Shown here: positions 36,994-45,985 of the stretch, in pieces | Numbering within the stretch: position 1 is the first letter of the stretch | Layout: every line of letters starts with the position of its first letter | DNA from: G963678445 sp963678445 | Lineage (GTDB): Bacteria > Hydrogenedentota > Hydrogenedentia > Hydrogenedentales > G963678445 | NCBI GenBank assembly: GCA_963678445.1 | Contig: OY782877.1 | Span: forward strand, 434,001 to 498,000 | Direction: 5' to 3' | DNA: 64,000 nt | The notes under the pieces: model-generated | Database searches by the model: none | Seen by the model: only the letters and a program-made list of their open reading frames with translations | What the model was told of the DNA's origin: nothing | Program-made: the position numbers and the translations under genes

Positions 36994-39732
36994 GTGCTTA
37001 CAAAAGTACTTACTTCTATTTTTGGTACGGGTACTGAACGGGTGATCAAGCGTTTGAAGCCGATATTGGATGCGGTGAATGCGCAGGAGGCGCGGGTGAT
37101 GGCGATGACGGATCAAGAGTTGCGGGGGGAAACTATCCGCTTTAAACAACGTCTGGCAGCGGGGGAAACGCTGGATGACTTGTTGCCGGAGGCCTTTGCC
37201 GTAGGACGGGAGGCCGCCAAACGGGTGGCTGGCATGCGTCCCTTTGATGTGCAGATCCTGGGGGGAATCGTGCTGCATCAGGGGAATATCGCGGAGATGG
37301 TAACAGGGGAAGGAAAAACCCTGGTGGCGGTGCTGCCGGTATACCTGAATGCGTTGACAGGGCGTGGGGTGCATCTGGTCACGGTGAACGACTATCTGGC
37401 ACGGCGTGACTGTGAGTGGATGGGACAGATCTACGAATTTCTGGGCTTGACTGTCGGCCTGATTCAGCATGACATGGGCACCTTTGAACGTCAGGTTGGC
37501 TATCGTGCAGACATTACGTATGGTACGAACAACGAATTTGGCTTTGATTATCTGCGTGACAACATGGCAGTGCGCCCGGAGCACCGGGTGCAACGGGAGC
37601 TGAATTTCGCCATCGTCGACGAGGTGGACTCAATCCTCGTGGATGAGGCGCGCACGCCTCTGATTATATCCGGTCGTCCGGAAAAAAGTTCCGCGCTCTA
37701 CCTGAAGGTAGATGACGTTGTCCGTCAGTTGAGTAAAGATATCCACTACGAAGCGGATGAAAAACAACGCCATGTCTTGCTGACGGATGAGGGGATGGAG
37801 CGGGTGGAACGCTTGCTGGGAATCGAAAATCTCTATGACGATGAAACAATCGGCATGGTGCATATGATTGAACAATCGATCCGCGCCTACAACTTTTTCC
37901 GTCGTGACGATGAATACATGGTGCGTGACGGTGAGGTCTTTATCGTAGATGAATTCACCGGGCGTGTGATGGAGGGACGGCGCTATTCCGATGGGCTGCA
38001 TCAGGCAATTGAGGCCAAGGAACGCGTTCCCATCCGTTTTGAATCACAGACGGTAGCATCGATTACGTACCAGAATTATTTCCGTCTCTATAACAAATTG
38101 TCCGGCATGACAGGTACGGCGTCAACGGAAGCAACGGAATTCGCCAAAACGTATAGTTTGGAAGTAATCGAAATCCCCACCAACCTGCCGCTGATTCGTG
38201 AGGATTGCACGGATCTTATTTTTGCCACGGAGGGGGGGAAATTCAGCTATCTGGTGGATGAAATTGCGCGCATAAATGAAACGGGGCGCCCCATCCTGGT
38301 AGGTACAGTTTCGATTGAGAAGTCAGAGGTGGTGGCGTCGGAATTGAAAAAGCGGGGCATTGACGGATTCCAGGTTTTGAACGCCAAACATCACGAGCGT
38401 GAAGCCAGTATTGTCTCTTCAGCGGGTAAACGCGGCGCGATTACAATTGCGACGAATATGGCGGGGCGTGGTACGGATATCAAGCTGGCGGAGGGGGTGC
38501 GTGAGTTGGGCGGCTTGTACATTATGGGAACCGAGCGACACGAATCGCGGCGTATTGATAATCAGCTGCGTGGTCGCTGCGGTCGTCAGGGCGATCCGGG
38601 CACGACACGATTCTATGTCAGCCTGGAAGACGAGGTGGCGCGTTTATTCGGCGGCGACAAGGTAAAACGCCTGATAGGTCTGTTTGGCGGCGAAGAAATG
38701 GATGCGCAACCGTTGAGCCAACGGATGGTATCGCGTTCTATTGAGCGCGCCCAGCGCCAGGTGGAAGAATACAACTATGAAATTCGTAAACACTTGCTCG
38801 ATTACGATCAGGTGATGGACAAGCAGCGCAAGTACATTTACGCCATGCGTGCGGAGGTGCTGGAAGATCGGGATATTTCGGAACGCCTGAACACCATGTT
38901 CGAAAACCTGATTGCCGATGCAATGGATGAGCATGCGCCGGAAGGCTCTATGCCCGAAGACTGGGATCTGGAAGCCTTGGAAACAGCGCTGCAGGGCGTC
39001 TTTGGATGCACGTTTGACATGTCAGGCGAAGAGGATGAAACGCCAAAGACGTTGTTTGAAAGCCTGTGCGACCAGGTCAGGGCGGAATATCAGCGGCGCC
39101 ATACAAGCATCGAAGAGGAATTGCGCCATAGCTATCGTGAACAAATCGGCGGCGACATCTCAAAAATCGACTTTGCGCCTCTGGCGCGCAAACGGGTCCA
39201 TGATCTGGAATTGATGTGTCTGCTGCGTGCCGTAGATGACAAGTGGATTGTGCATCTGTATGAAATGGACTATCTGCGTGAATCCGTCCGGCTGCGCGCC
39301 TTTGGCCAAAAAGATCCGCTGTTGGAATACAAGCAGGAAGGCTACGAGATGTTCCAGCAGTTGGTGCAAACGATTGAAATGAACGTCGTACAAACGTTGT
39401 TCCGACTCACCGATCCCGAAGTGCGCCGTCGTCGTGCCGCAGGTATACGCACGGGTACGCTGACGGAAAAGGAAGATCCCTTTGCCCAGTTACAACAGTA
39501 CAGTTACGTATCGGCGGATAAAGAATCGGATCGCAGTTTTGCATCGTTTGATACAGGCCGTTTTGCCTTGGCAGGGCAGTCGGATGCGGCACAGCGCCAT
39601 GCAGGGGCTGAAGAAGAACAGCAGCCGAAGCGGGTGCCGGTTCGCGTGGTCCCTAAAGTAAAACCTAACGATCCATGTCCTTGTGGTAGTGGTAAAAAAT
39701 ACAAAAAGTGTTGCGGCAAAACAAATGAGTAG
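36994..39732 (+). CDS. secA: Preprotein translocase ATPase SecA
   Basis: This protein of about 912 residues powers Sec-dependent export through SecYEG. Seen in order are the DEAD-like motor with MVTGEGKTLVAVLP (Walker A, about 100), VDEVDSILVDEART (Walker B region), the preprotein-binding domain, NMAGRGTDIKL and RGRCGRQGDPG of motor domain 2, and the scaffold and wing domains. The C-terminus is the zinc-binding PCPCGSGKKYKKCCG, which contacts SecB or ribosomes. I chose the GTG at 36994 because MLTKVLTSIFG matches SecA N-termini and AAGGG lies upstream; an ATG at 36946 in frame lacks a site. The 298-bp gap upstream, shared with the divergent sulfatase gene, should hold both promoters. Confidence 0.97.
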   Translation: MLTKVLTSIFGTGTERVIKRLKPILDAVNAQEARVMAMTDQELRGETIRFKQRLAAGETLDDLLPEAFAVGREAAKRVAGMRPFDVQILGGIVLHQGNIAEMVTGEGKTLVAVLPVYLNALTGRGVHLVTVNDYLARRDCEWMGQIYEFLGLTVGLIQHDMGTFERQVGYRADITYGTNNEFGFDYLRDNMAVRPEHRVQRELNFAIVDEVDSILVDEARTPLIISGRPEKSSALYLKVDDVVRQLSKDIHYEADEKQRHVLLTDEGMERVERLLGIENLYDDETIGMVHMIEQSIRAYNFFRRDDEYMVRDGEVFIVDEFTGRVMEGRRYSDGLHQAIEAKERVPIRFESQTVASITYQNYFRLYNKLSGMTGTASTEATEFAKTYSLEVIEIPTNLPLIREDCTDLIFATEGGKFSYLVDEIARINETGRPILVGTVSIEKSEVVASELKKRGIDGFQVLNAKHHEREASIVSSAGKRGAITIATNMAGRGTDIKLAEGVRELGGLYIMGTERHESRRIDNQLRGRCGRQGDPGTTRFYVSLEDEVARLFGGDKVKRLIGLFGGEEMDAQPLSQRMVSRSIERAQRQVEEYNYEIRKHLLDYDQVMDKQRKYIYAMRAEVLEDRDISERLNTMFENLIADAMDEHAPEGSMPEDWDLEALETALQGVFGCTFDMSGEEDETPKTLFESLCDQVRAEYQRRHTSIEEELRHSYREQIGGDISKIDFAPLARKRVHDLELMCLLRAVDDKWIVHLYEMDYLRESVRLRAFGQKDPLLEYKQEGYEMFQQLVQTIEMNVVQTLFRLTDPEVRRRRAAGIRTGTLTEKEDPFAQLQQYSYVSADKESDRSFASFDTGRFALAGQSDAAQRHAGAEEEQQPKRVPVRVVPKVKPNDPCPCGSGKKYKKCCGKTNE

Positions 39733-39745
39733 CGGGCATTAAACC

Positions 39746-40603
39746 TTGACGGCGTGCACGGAAGAAAAAACTTCATTCATACAGAAAATCCGGCTTGTAC
39801 CGGTTCTTATCGTGCTTTTTTGGGGAATAATGATGGCCTTGCTTCTCTATCGGGAAGTGATTGCGCCACGTATGAAGCCGCACACACTGACCTTCCGCGC
39901 ATTTCAGGCACAAAATCTCTGGATGGATCTGTATACGCAAAGTGGACGGCGGATGGGGGTGCTGAACAGTCGCACTGGACGTGAATATCGTGACGGACGT
40001 GCGGGCGGCCTATGGCAAATCGCATTGCGTGTCGAACTACCTGTGTTGGGACGCACCATGAATGTTTTCCTGCGCGGGCATGCATGGATGGCGGAGGAGG
40101 ACGGAAATGCCGACTTCGATTTTTCCCTTCAATCAGGCGCGCAGCGCATGCGCCTGAAGGGTACTGTGCGTGAGCGCACCCTGGAAGCTGTCCTGCATAC
40201 TGACGACAACAAACTTCCGTTACGCTTCCCCGTGCCGGAAGGTTTTATTTTCTCCGGCGGAATGGGACTTTCCTCTTTCAATGTTCCCCTTTTAGACGTG
40301 GGCGAAGAAGTCTATGTAGACGCGCTTGACCCGGTGATGATGTCGATGCGTAAAGCGCGTGTTCATTGCGAAGCAAAAGAGGTATTGGTGTTGGAAGAGG
40401 GGCGTGTAGAAACCTTTCGTATAACAACAACCGTAGGAACTTTTACAACAATCGCCTGGGTCACGGCACAGGGTGAAGTGATACGTGTGGAAACGCCGTT
40501 TGGCTGGGTACTGAAACGCACACCGCCTGCATTGGTGGAGGAGTCGGAAAACCTGTTTCAAAAACCAGCCGCGAATCATGAGCTGAAAAAGGAATCGAAA
40601 TGA
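39746..40603 (+). CDS. Uncharacterised single-pass membrane protein
   Basis: This 285-residue protein has one N-terminal membrane helix (about 16-38) and a beta-rich periplasmic domain. Repeated short strands such as LWQIALRVELPVLGRTMNVF and FRITTTVGTFTTIAWVTAQGEV suggest a beta-sandwich or barrel-like lipid-binding fold. I do not recognise the family. The only usable start before the helix is a TTG directly after an in-frame TAA, 14 bp from the SecA stop, with no clear ribosome site, so it may rely on coupling to secA. It overlaps the cohesin-like gene by 4 bp (ATGA). Confidence 0.72.
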   Translation: MTACTEEKTSFIQKIRLVPVLIVLFWGIMMALLLYREVIAPRMKPHTLTFRAFQAQNLWMDLYTQSGRRMGVLNSRTGREYRDGRAGGLWQIALRVELPVLGRTMNVFLRGHAWMAEEDGNADFDFSLQSGAQRMRLKGTVRERTLEAVLHTDDNKLPLRFPVPEGFIFSGGMGLSSFNVPLLDVGEEVYVDALDPVMMSMRKARVHCEAKEVLVLEEGRVETFRITTTVGTFTTIAWVTAQGEVIRVETPFGWVLKRTPPALVEESENLFQKPAANHELKKESK

Positions 40604-41181
40604 CGCAACCCATAACACGATACGTTGGCCTGCTATTGTTAGGAATAGGCCTGTGTGTGTCCCTTGCGGCAACTGCAACCACGCCGCAACTGCAAATAGA
40701 AGCGGTAGACGTGCAAGGGAAAACGGTTACAATGGATGTCCGACTGACGGGACCAGCGCAACCGGGCGTGCAAAGCATGAGCTTTGCGTTGCTCTATGAT
40801 GGCGACATCCTGGCGGCAGAATCTGTGTTACCCGGTACGGTCGCCATAGAAGCAGAGAAAGTCGTGGCAGGCACATTGGCAGAATCTGGACGGTACAATG
40901 TGGTCATGCTGGGCTTGTCGGGACCTGCTATCACAGAGGGACAAATCGCACGATTAACCTTGTCGCGATTGCATGGTATTTTTCTGAGAAAAACGACCTT
41001 ACAGATTGCCTATGTTTCATTGGCCGATGAGAACGGCTTGGCGATACCCGCACAAGGGACAACGTATGCGCTTCGTTTTTCGTTATTAGAAGATATCGGC
41101 AATTTACTCAGGCAGATTCCCGATGCTCTAGCATCCCTTTGGAATATCCTTTGGTTCGCCCTGCGTGCATTATTCTCCTAA
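40600..41181 (+). CDS. Secreted cohesin-like domain protein
   Basis: This 193-residue protein has a signal peptide (cleavage near ATATT) and one cohesin-type beta-sandwich (about 28-155). Typical phrases are VDVQGKTVTMDVRLTGPAQPGVQSMSFALLYD, quoted here only in part, and ITEGQIARLTLSRL. Cohesin domains bind dockerins or act as general adhesion modules. No dockerin is visible in the window. A hydrophobic C-terminal segment (LWNILWFALRALF) could anchor it. It is translationally coupled to the preceding membrane protein gene, and its TAA stop lies within the CTAAAG end of repeat copy D. Confidence 0.75.
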   Translation: MTQPITRYVGLLLLGIGLCVSLAATATTPQLQIEAVDVQGKTVTMDVRLTGPAQPGVQSMSFALLYDGDILAAESVLPGTVAIEAEKVVAGTLAESGRYNVVMLGLSGPAITEGQIARLTLSRLHGIFLRKTTLQIAYVSLADENGLAIPAQGTTYALRFSLLEDIGNLLRQIPDALASLWNILWFALRALFS

Positions 41182-41283
41182 AGCGGTCCAGCGACCTCAA
41201 GCAATAGGTATGGTCCTTGTCGTCCCTGACCACAGCAAAAATTTCGTTTTGTATGACAACTCTTGGAGTTTTAGTCACTAAAG
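41178..41283 (+). repeat. Interspersed ~105-bp repeat, copy D (reference copy)
   Basis: The copy begins CTAAAGCGGTCCAGCGACCT, continues with CAAGCAATAGGTATGGTCC, TTGTCGTCCCTGACCACAGC and TTTCGTTTTGTATGACAACT, and ends with TTGGAGTTTTAGTCACTAAAG. Ends share the word CTAAAG. GGTC/GACC blocks can pair to form two stem-loops, and a T-rich tract follows. Its first bases provide the stop codon of the cohesin-like gene. Confidence 0.9.
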
Positions 41284-41319
41284 TGATCCGCAGAGATGGC
41301 CAGAGTGGGAGTGCGTTCG

Positions 41320-42060
41320 ATGATACGGATAGAAAATCTCACAAAAAAATTTGGGGAGAAAACAGCGGTAGATCGGTTGAATTTATCGATTGACGCAGGC
41401 ACGTTTTTCTGTTTTTTGGGCCCCAATGGTGCCGGCAAAACAACAACGATAAAAATGCTGACCGGATTGTTGCACGCCAGTGAGGGACGGGCGCTGTTGG
41501 GCGGGATTGATATAGCCCGCGAACCGGTGGCGGCAAAACGCCTGTTGGGATATGTGCCGGATCACCCGTTTTTGTATGACAAACTCACGGGACGCGAATT
41601 TATGCGTTTTGTAGCAGGGCTATACCAGTTATCCGATGCACATTTTGAAGCACAAACCGAAGAATTATTGTCGTTATTCGAAATTGCACATGTAGCGGAC
41701 CAGTTGGTGGAAGATTACAGTCACGGCATGCGTCAAAAACTCTCTTTCGCTTCCTGTTTTCTTCATGCGCCAAAAATTGTGGTCGTCGATGAACCCTGGG
41801 TAGGCCTGGACCCGAAAAATATCCGCTTTGTAAAAGACTTCCTGAAACAAAAGACACGGGAAGAGGGGCTCACCGTATTTATGTCCACCCACACGCTCAG
41901 TATCGCTGAGGAAATTGCCGATCACATCGGCATCATCCATCAGGGACGTTTGCTGCAGGCAGGTACCGTGGACGAAATTAAGACGTGGGAGGAGAATCCG
42001 GGGTCGTTGGAAGAAGTCTTTCTCCGCTTGACACAAAACGGGGAAGGCACGCGTACATGA
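41320..42060 (+). CDS. ABC transporter ATP-binding protein
   Basis: This protein of about 246 residues is the nucleotide-binding subunit of an ABC-2-type exporter. Motifs are Walker A GPNGAGKTTT (about 33-42), the Q-loop replaced by GYVPDHP (about 80), signature YSHGMRQKLSFA (about 133), Walker B VVVDEPWVGLDP and the switch His in STHTLS. Asp in place of the usual Gln at the Q-loop is seen in this exporter group. The ATG at 41320 has GGGAG eight bases upstream; the frame extends to 41296. It overlaps the permease gene by 4 bp. The substrate is unknown. Confidence 0.93.
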   Translation: MIRIENLTKKFGEKTAVDRLNLSIDAGTFFCFLGPNGAGKTTTIKMLTGLLHASEGRALLGGIDIAREPVAAKRLLGYVPDHPFLYDKLTGREFMRFVAGLYQLSDAHFEAQTEELLSLFEIAHVADQLVEDYSHGMRQKLSFASCFLHAPKIVVVDEPWVGLDPKNIRFVKDFLKQKTREEGLTVFMSTHTLSIAEEIADHIGIIHQGRLLQAGTVDEIKTWEENPGSLEEVFLRLTQNGEGTRT

Positions 42061-43748
42061 AACAGGTTTGGACGGTTATACATGCAAAATGGTGCATGGC
42101 GCGTCACCAGGTAGCGTCCGTACGGCATGAGTCCAAATTAAAAGTAAGTGTCATTTCCCTATCCGCCGTATTGCTATGGATAGGCGCCTATCTTCTCTTC
42201 TACTGGGGGTTCAACAAAGTCATCGATTTTGGCGGACGGGGAGGCGATTTTAATTTTGGTGATTTGTTAATGGGACGTTTGTTGAGCATTCTGTCACTAT
42301 CGGTATTCCTACTGCTGGTTTTCTCCAATATACTGGTCGCATTTTCAACGCTGTACCGTTCCAAAGAAGTGCTGTACTTACTTCAGGGCCCCCTGCGCTA
42401 CGATCACTTTTTTTATGCCCGCTTTTTCGAGTGCCTCGCCTTCAGCTCCTGGTCGCTCATCTTTCTAGGTTCGCCCATGATGCTAGCCTACGGAATAGCG
42501 ACAAAAGCATCTGCCGTGTTCTATGTAGCCATTGTGTGTTTTTTCTTGCCCTATATCATCATCCCCGCATGTATGGGCTGTTTGATCACATTGGTGCTGG
42601 TACGCGTATTTCCACGCTTAAAAGTACGCATGATGGTGCTTTTAAGCGGAGGGGGAATAGCCCTTTTCTTCTTATACATCCGGAATACGCTTCGAAGCGC
42701 CAACGTCTCTGACGAAACGCTTTTGCCAACCCTACTCGATGCAACGAGGCGTATGCAATCTTCTTTCCTGCCCAGCCACTGGGCAGCGCAGGGCGTGCTG
42801 GATGCAGCACAATTCAGATTATCCGAGTCGTTGTTCTGGTTTTTAGTGCTGCTCTCCACAGCGTTACTATGCCTGTGGCTAACCGGAGAAGTGGCGCAAC
42901 GAATCTTTTATCCCGGTTGGTCCTACCTGATGGGACAAGACCGGCAGCGCATCAAACCTGCAGGTAAAGGGCTACTGAATCGTATTGAGCATGTCCTGCG
43001 CCTCCTCCCCAATCCACAACGCGCCCTGGTTGTAAAGGACATGAAACTGTTTTGGCGCGATCCCACACAATGGTCGCAGTTTGTGATTTTCTTCGGCATC
43101 ATGGCAATCTATATCGCCAACCTGCGCAATTCCTCGCGCTACTATCAGCAAGAAATGTGGCGCAGTTGGATTGCAGCCTTAAACGTAGGTGCCGTAACCC
43201 TGATCCTCGCCACATTAACCAGTCGCTTCGTATTCCCACTGGTCAGTTTGGAAGGACGTCGCTTCTGGATTTTACGCCTTGCCCCCCTTTCCCTCCGCCG
43301 CCTGATGTGGCAAAAATTTTGGTTGAGCGTTTTCTCCACCTCCCTATTTACTGTGGGCCTGGCACTACTCTCCGGATACATGCTGCAACTCTCCCCCATC
43401 TACTTCTGGCTTACCGTGTACAGCGTCACGGCAACCAACTTTGCCCTATCCGGTCTTGCCGTAGGCTTAGGTTCGCTGTATCCCACGCTGACGGAAGATA
43501 ATCCAGCACGTATCGTCTCAGGCATGGGCGGCACGCTGAACCTGCTGTTGAGCTGCGGGTACATTACACTGGTAGTAGCGGCACAGGCGTTAATTTTGCA
43601 GTGGCGCGTTCTGGAACGCTACGCAAGTCCCCATATGTTTGGCTACGCATTAACGCTTGTAGTGCTCTTTATCGGTCTGTTAAGTTTGATATGCGTCCTA
43701 GCGCCCATGTACTTGGGGTTGCGAAACTTAAAAACAATGGAGTTTTAG
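42057..43748 (+). CDS. ABC transporter permease (large ABC-2-like exporter subunit)
   Basis: This protein of about 563 residues has roughly twelve membrane helices in two groups (about 30-310 and 360-560) separated by a cytoplasmic region with NPQRALVVKDMKLFWRDPTQWSQ. That phrase is typical of large ABC-2 permeases that look like fused half-permeases. The ATGA junction with the ATPase gene fixes the start at 42057; a longer frame from 41985 only overlaps the ATPase. Its stop is 5 bp before the yjbQ-like gene, so the three genes probably form one operon. Substrate is unknown. Confidence 0.9.
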   Translation: MKQVWTVIHAKWCMARHQVASVRHESKLKVSVISLSAVLLWIGAYLLFYWGFNKVIDFGGRGGDFNFGDLLMGRLLSILSLSVFLLLVFSNILVAFSTLYRSKEVLYLLQGPLRYDHFFYARFFECLAFSSWSLIFLGSPMMLAYGIATKASAVFYVAIVCFFLPYIIIPACMGCLITLVLVRVFPRLKVRMMVLLSGGGIALFFLYIRNTLRSANVSDETLLPTLLDATRRMQSSFLPSHWAAQGVLDAAQFRLSESLFWFLVLLSTALLCLWLTGEVAQRIFYPGWSYLMGQDRQRIKPAGKGLLNRIEHVLRLLPNPQRALVVKDMKLFWRDPTQWSQFVIFFGIMAIYIANLRNSSRYYQQEMWRSWIAALNVGAVTLILATLTSRFVFPLVSLEGRRFWILRLAPLSLRRLMWQKFWLSVFSTSLFTVGLALLSGYMLQLSPIYFWLTVYSVTATNFALSGLAVGLGSLYPTLTEDNPARIVSGMGGTLNLLLSCGYITLVVAAQALILQWRVLERYASPHMFGYALTLVVLFIGLLSLICVLAPMYLGLRNLKTMEF

Positions 43749-43753
43749 GAAAA

Positions 43754-44149
43754 ATGTATGAATTTGGGCTTCAAACAAGGCAGCACTGCGCATTCGTAAA
43801 TCTGGACCGTGAAATACAACGCATTGTCTCCGAAGCCGACCTGTCTGAGGGCGTCGTAAAAATCTTTGTACCCCATACGACCGCTGCGGTTACGATTAAC
43901 GAAAACGCAGACCCGGATGTACTCTCGGATATGGAAATGGTGCTGGAACGCATGGCCCCCTGGCAAGGTGGATATGCCCATGCAGAAGGCAATACCGCCG
44001 CACATGTAAAAGCAAGTATGATGGGCTTCAGCGAGACCGTCTTCGTTCGAGACGGAAAACTCGCCCTGGGCACATGGCAGTCCATCTACTTCTGCGAATT
44101 CGACGGCCCCCGCTCACGCCGTGTTTGGGTCCAATTGATGCCCCTGTAA
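43754..44149 (+). CDS. YjbQ/UPF0047 family protein
   Basis: This 131-residue protein is a full-length member of the YjbQ (UPF0047) family, trimeric enzymes with secondary thiamine-phosphate-synthase activity in E. coli. The conserved active-site run FVPHTTAAVTINENADPDV (about 38-56), HAEGNTAAHVKASMMG (about 76-91) and WQSIYFCEFDGPRSR at the C-terminus are all present. The ATG at 43754 follows AGGA and gives the normal family length. It is five bases after the permease stop, which suggests operon membership without a clear functional link. Confidence 0.94.
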   Translation: MYEFGLQTRQHCAFVNLDREIQRIVSEADLSEGVVKIFVPHTTAAVTINENADPDVLSDMEMVLERMAPWQGGYAHAEGNTAAHVKASMMGFSETVFVRDGKLALGTWQSIYFCEFDGPRSRRVWVQLMPL

Positions 44150-44156
44150 GCGAACT

Positions 44157-44274
44157 ATAGTGACTGACATCTGAAAAGTTATCATAAAAAACAAATTTTA
44201 AAAAACAAATTTTTTGTTTTGGTCAAGGATGGTAAGGATCATACCTATTTCTTGCGGTCGCTGGACCGCTTTAG
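44157..44274 (-). repeat. Interspersed repeat, copy E, with internal duplication
   Basis: Read on the minus strand it starts CTAAAGCGGTCCAGCGACCG and ends near AGTCACTATAG. The A/T-rich middle is longer than in other copies because an AACAAATTTT-like block occurs twice (44191-44213). It begins eight bases after the yjbQ stop and ends 25 bp before the next start codon. Confidence 0.88.
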
Positions 44275-44298
44275 AACGCATACCCTGGGAGTGCAAAG

Positions 44299-45645
44299 AT
44301 GAAAAAGGCAATTCCGTTTTTACTCGCTATCTGTTGCATCGCAATGGGGGCCATTTCAGAACCGTTCCTGTCAGAGGAAGATCTGCTCTTCCTGGAAGAA
44401 ATGACCCAGGCGGTGCTGGAGGCATCACGGGTACCTGTGGGCATGAAAGTGGGCGCAATTGGCCCGAATACCACAGGCGGCATGCTGATTCGTCCCGGGG
44501 GACGTAATGCCTATCCCGCCTTCTGGATTCGGGATTATGCAATGTCCCTGGATGCAGGCTATGTTTCCTCCAAAGAACAGCGGCATATGCTTTTTTTGAC
44601 GGCAGAAAAACAAATCGACTCGCCAACGGTATTGCCGACGGGAAGCGAATTGTTTATAGGCGCGATTGCGGACCATATCTCCTTTGAAGGGGTGCCTATT
44701 TTCTTCCCGGGAGTCCTGCAGGACTATGAAATACAGGGCGGAGAACGTTGGGGGCATTATGCCTGCCTGGACGATCATTTCTATTTCATCCATATGGCAA
44801 ACGTTTACTACGAAACAACCCATAACACAGCATTTTTGGCTGAAAAAATACGCGAAAAAACCCTGCTCTCCCGTTTAGAAATGGCCTACAACGCACCACC
44901 CTCACGCCCTGAATCGGGAATCGTGTATACCACCAAGAGCAAGCGGGGCGTAAACTTCGGTTTTTTTGACACCACCATACATACCGGTGATTTATTCTTC
45001 TGTTCCCTGCTGAAATACCAGGCAGCGCATGCTCTGGCAGAATTAATGCGTGCCGTAGGGGAAACGGAAACGGCAAGAGCATATGAAGAACGCGCAGCAT
45101 GTCTGAAGGCGGCGCTTCCCGATGCCTTTCGTATGGATGACGGCTTGTTTCGTGCTTCCACCGGCCTGAGTGCACAGCCAGACGTGTGGGGAACCGCGTA
45201 TGCGGTATACCTAGGTGCACTATCTGGCAACGACGAGGCAAAGGCCTGTCAACGTCTCACTACCCTGTTGCGCCAGAAGAAAGAGATTGCCTGGCGGGGC
45301 GGTGTACGCCACATTCCCATGAATCAGGATTTCAATAAAGACACCGCTTGGGAAAAGAGCTATGCTGCGAAAAACCGCTACCAAAACGGCGCGTATTGGA
45401 ATACACCCGTAGGCTGGCTCTGCTACGCTGTGGCGAAAGAAGATTATCCCTTGGCCCAATCCTTTGCCCGCGACTATCTGAAAGAGTTACGCGCCGACGA
45501 TTTTCGCAAGGGTGAGCAGTTCGGGGCTCCTTGGGAATGCATGCACTGGGAAAAAAAGCACCGACAAAACCCCGTTTACCTGACCAGTGTAACTTGTCCG
45601 TTGGCGGCCTTCCGCCGCATCCAGTCGGAACAAAACACACCTTGA
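44299..45645 (+). CDS. Secreted six-hairpin ((alpha/alpha)6) glycosidase-like protein
   Basis: This 448-residue protein has a signal peptide (about 1-20, cleaved near GAIS). The mature part is a helical toroid. Aromatic and acidic loops typical of six-hairpin glycosidases are NAYPAFWIRDYAMSLDAGY (about 75-93), HYACLDDHFYFIH (about 155), FDTTIHTGDLFFCSLLKYQA and NRYQNGAYWNTPVGWLCYA (about 360). The FWIRDYAM motif is like the catalytic-domain openings of GH37/GH63/GH15-like enzymes, but I do not fix a family. GGGAG precedes the ATG. It probably cleaves sugars outside the cytoplasm. Confidence 0.8.
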   Translation: MKKAIPFLLAICCIAMGAISEPFLSEEDLLFLEEMTQAVLEASRVPVGMKVGAIGPNTTGGMLIRPGGRNAYPAFWIRDYAMSLDAGYVSSKEQRHMLFLTAEKQIDSPTVLPTGSELFIGAIADHISFEGVPIFFPGVLQDYEIQGGERWGHYACLDDHFYFIHMANVYYETTHNTAFLAEKIREKTLLSRLEMAYNAPPSRPESGIVYTTKSKRGVNFGFFDTTIHTGDLFFCSLLKYQAAHALAELMRAVGETETARAYEERAACLKAALPDAFRMDDGLFRASTGLSAQPDVWGTAYAVYLGALSGNDEAKACQRLTTLLRQKKEIAWRGGVRHIPMNQDFNKDTAWEKSYAAKNRYQNGAYWNTPVGWLCYAVAKEDYPLAQSFARDYLKELRADDFRKGEQFGAPWECMHWEKKHRQNPVYLTSVTCPLAAFRRIQSEQNTP

Positions 45646-45971
45646 TCGCAGTGCGTGGCAAGCTCCCCTTCGTATACTTGAGCCGCTCACGATGGGGAGT
45701 CCCGCCGATACAGTCTCGTTCTAGACAACATAAATTATCTATCCACAACAACGCACTGCCACCTGAAAAACGTGCTCTAAGCTTTGAATCCGTGCAACCT
45801 TGATTTTAAACTCCCTTCCTGATTAACTATTTATCATCATCATAAAAACTGTGGTGGCCTTGCAAGGGAGATGATTCTGCATTCTACATACGAGTATCTT
45901 CGATACGAGGAATTTCAGGAGACAAATGGGATTGTTTTTTACAACCCTTCTAAACCTTTGGACTCGTAACT
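45646..45971. other. Intergenic region before the GH106 gene
   Basis: This 326-bp region has no clear gene in its first part. Near its end (45889-45910) lies a palindromic ATACGAGTATCTTCGATACG segment whose core GTATC-TTC-GATAC can pair; it could be an operator. A strong AGGAG site then precedes a short reading frame (see 45926). Confidence 0.45.
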
Positions 45972-45985
45972 ATGAAATCTATTGA
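45926..45985 (+). CDS. Possible 19-residue leader peptide upstream of GH106
   Basis: ATG at 45926 follows CAGGAGACAA, a better ribosome site than that of the GH106 gene. It encodes MGLFFTTLLNLWTRNYEIY and stops with a TGA that overlaps the start of the GH106 frame. This arrangement could couple translation of the large gene. No homology is visible; chance cannot be excluded. Confidence 0.25.
   Translation: MGLFFTTLLNLWTRNYEIY

Noticed and set aside
43601..43753. N-terminal extension of the YjbQ-like protein
   Set aside because: The extension lies within the permease gene and has no similarity to the family; the ATG at 43754 has a ribosome site.
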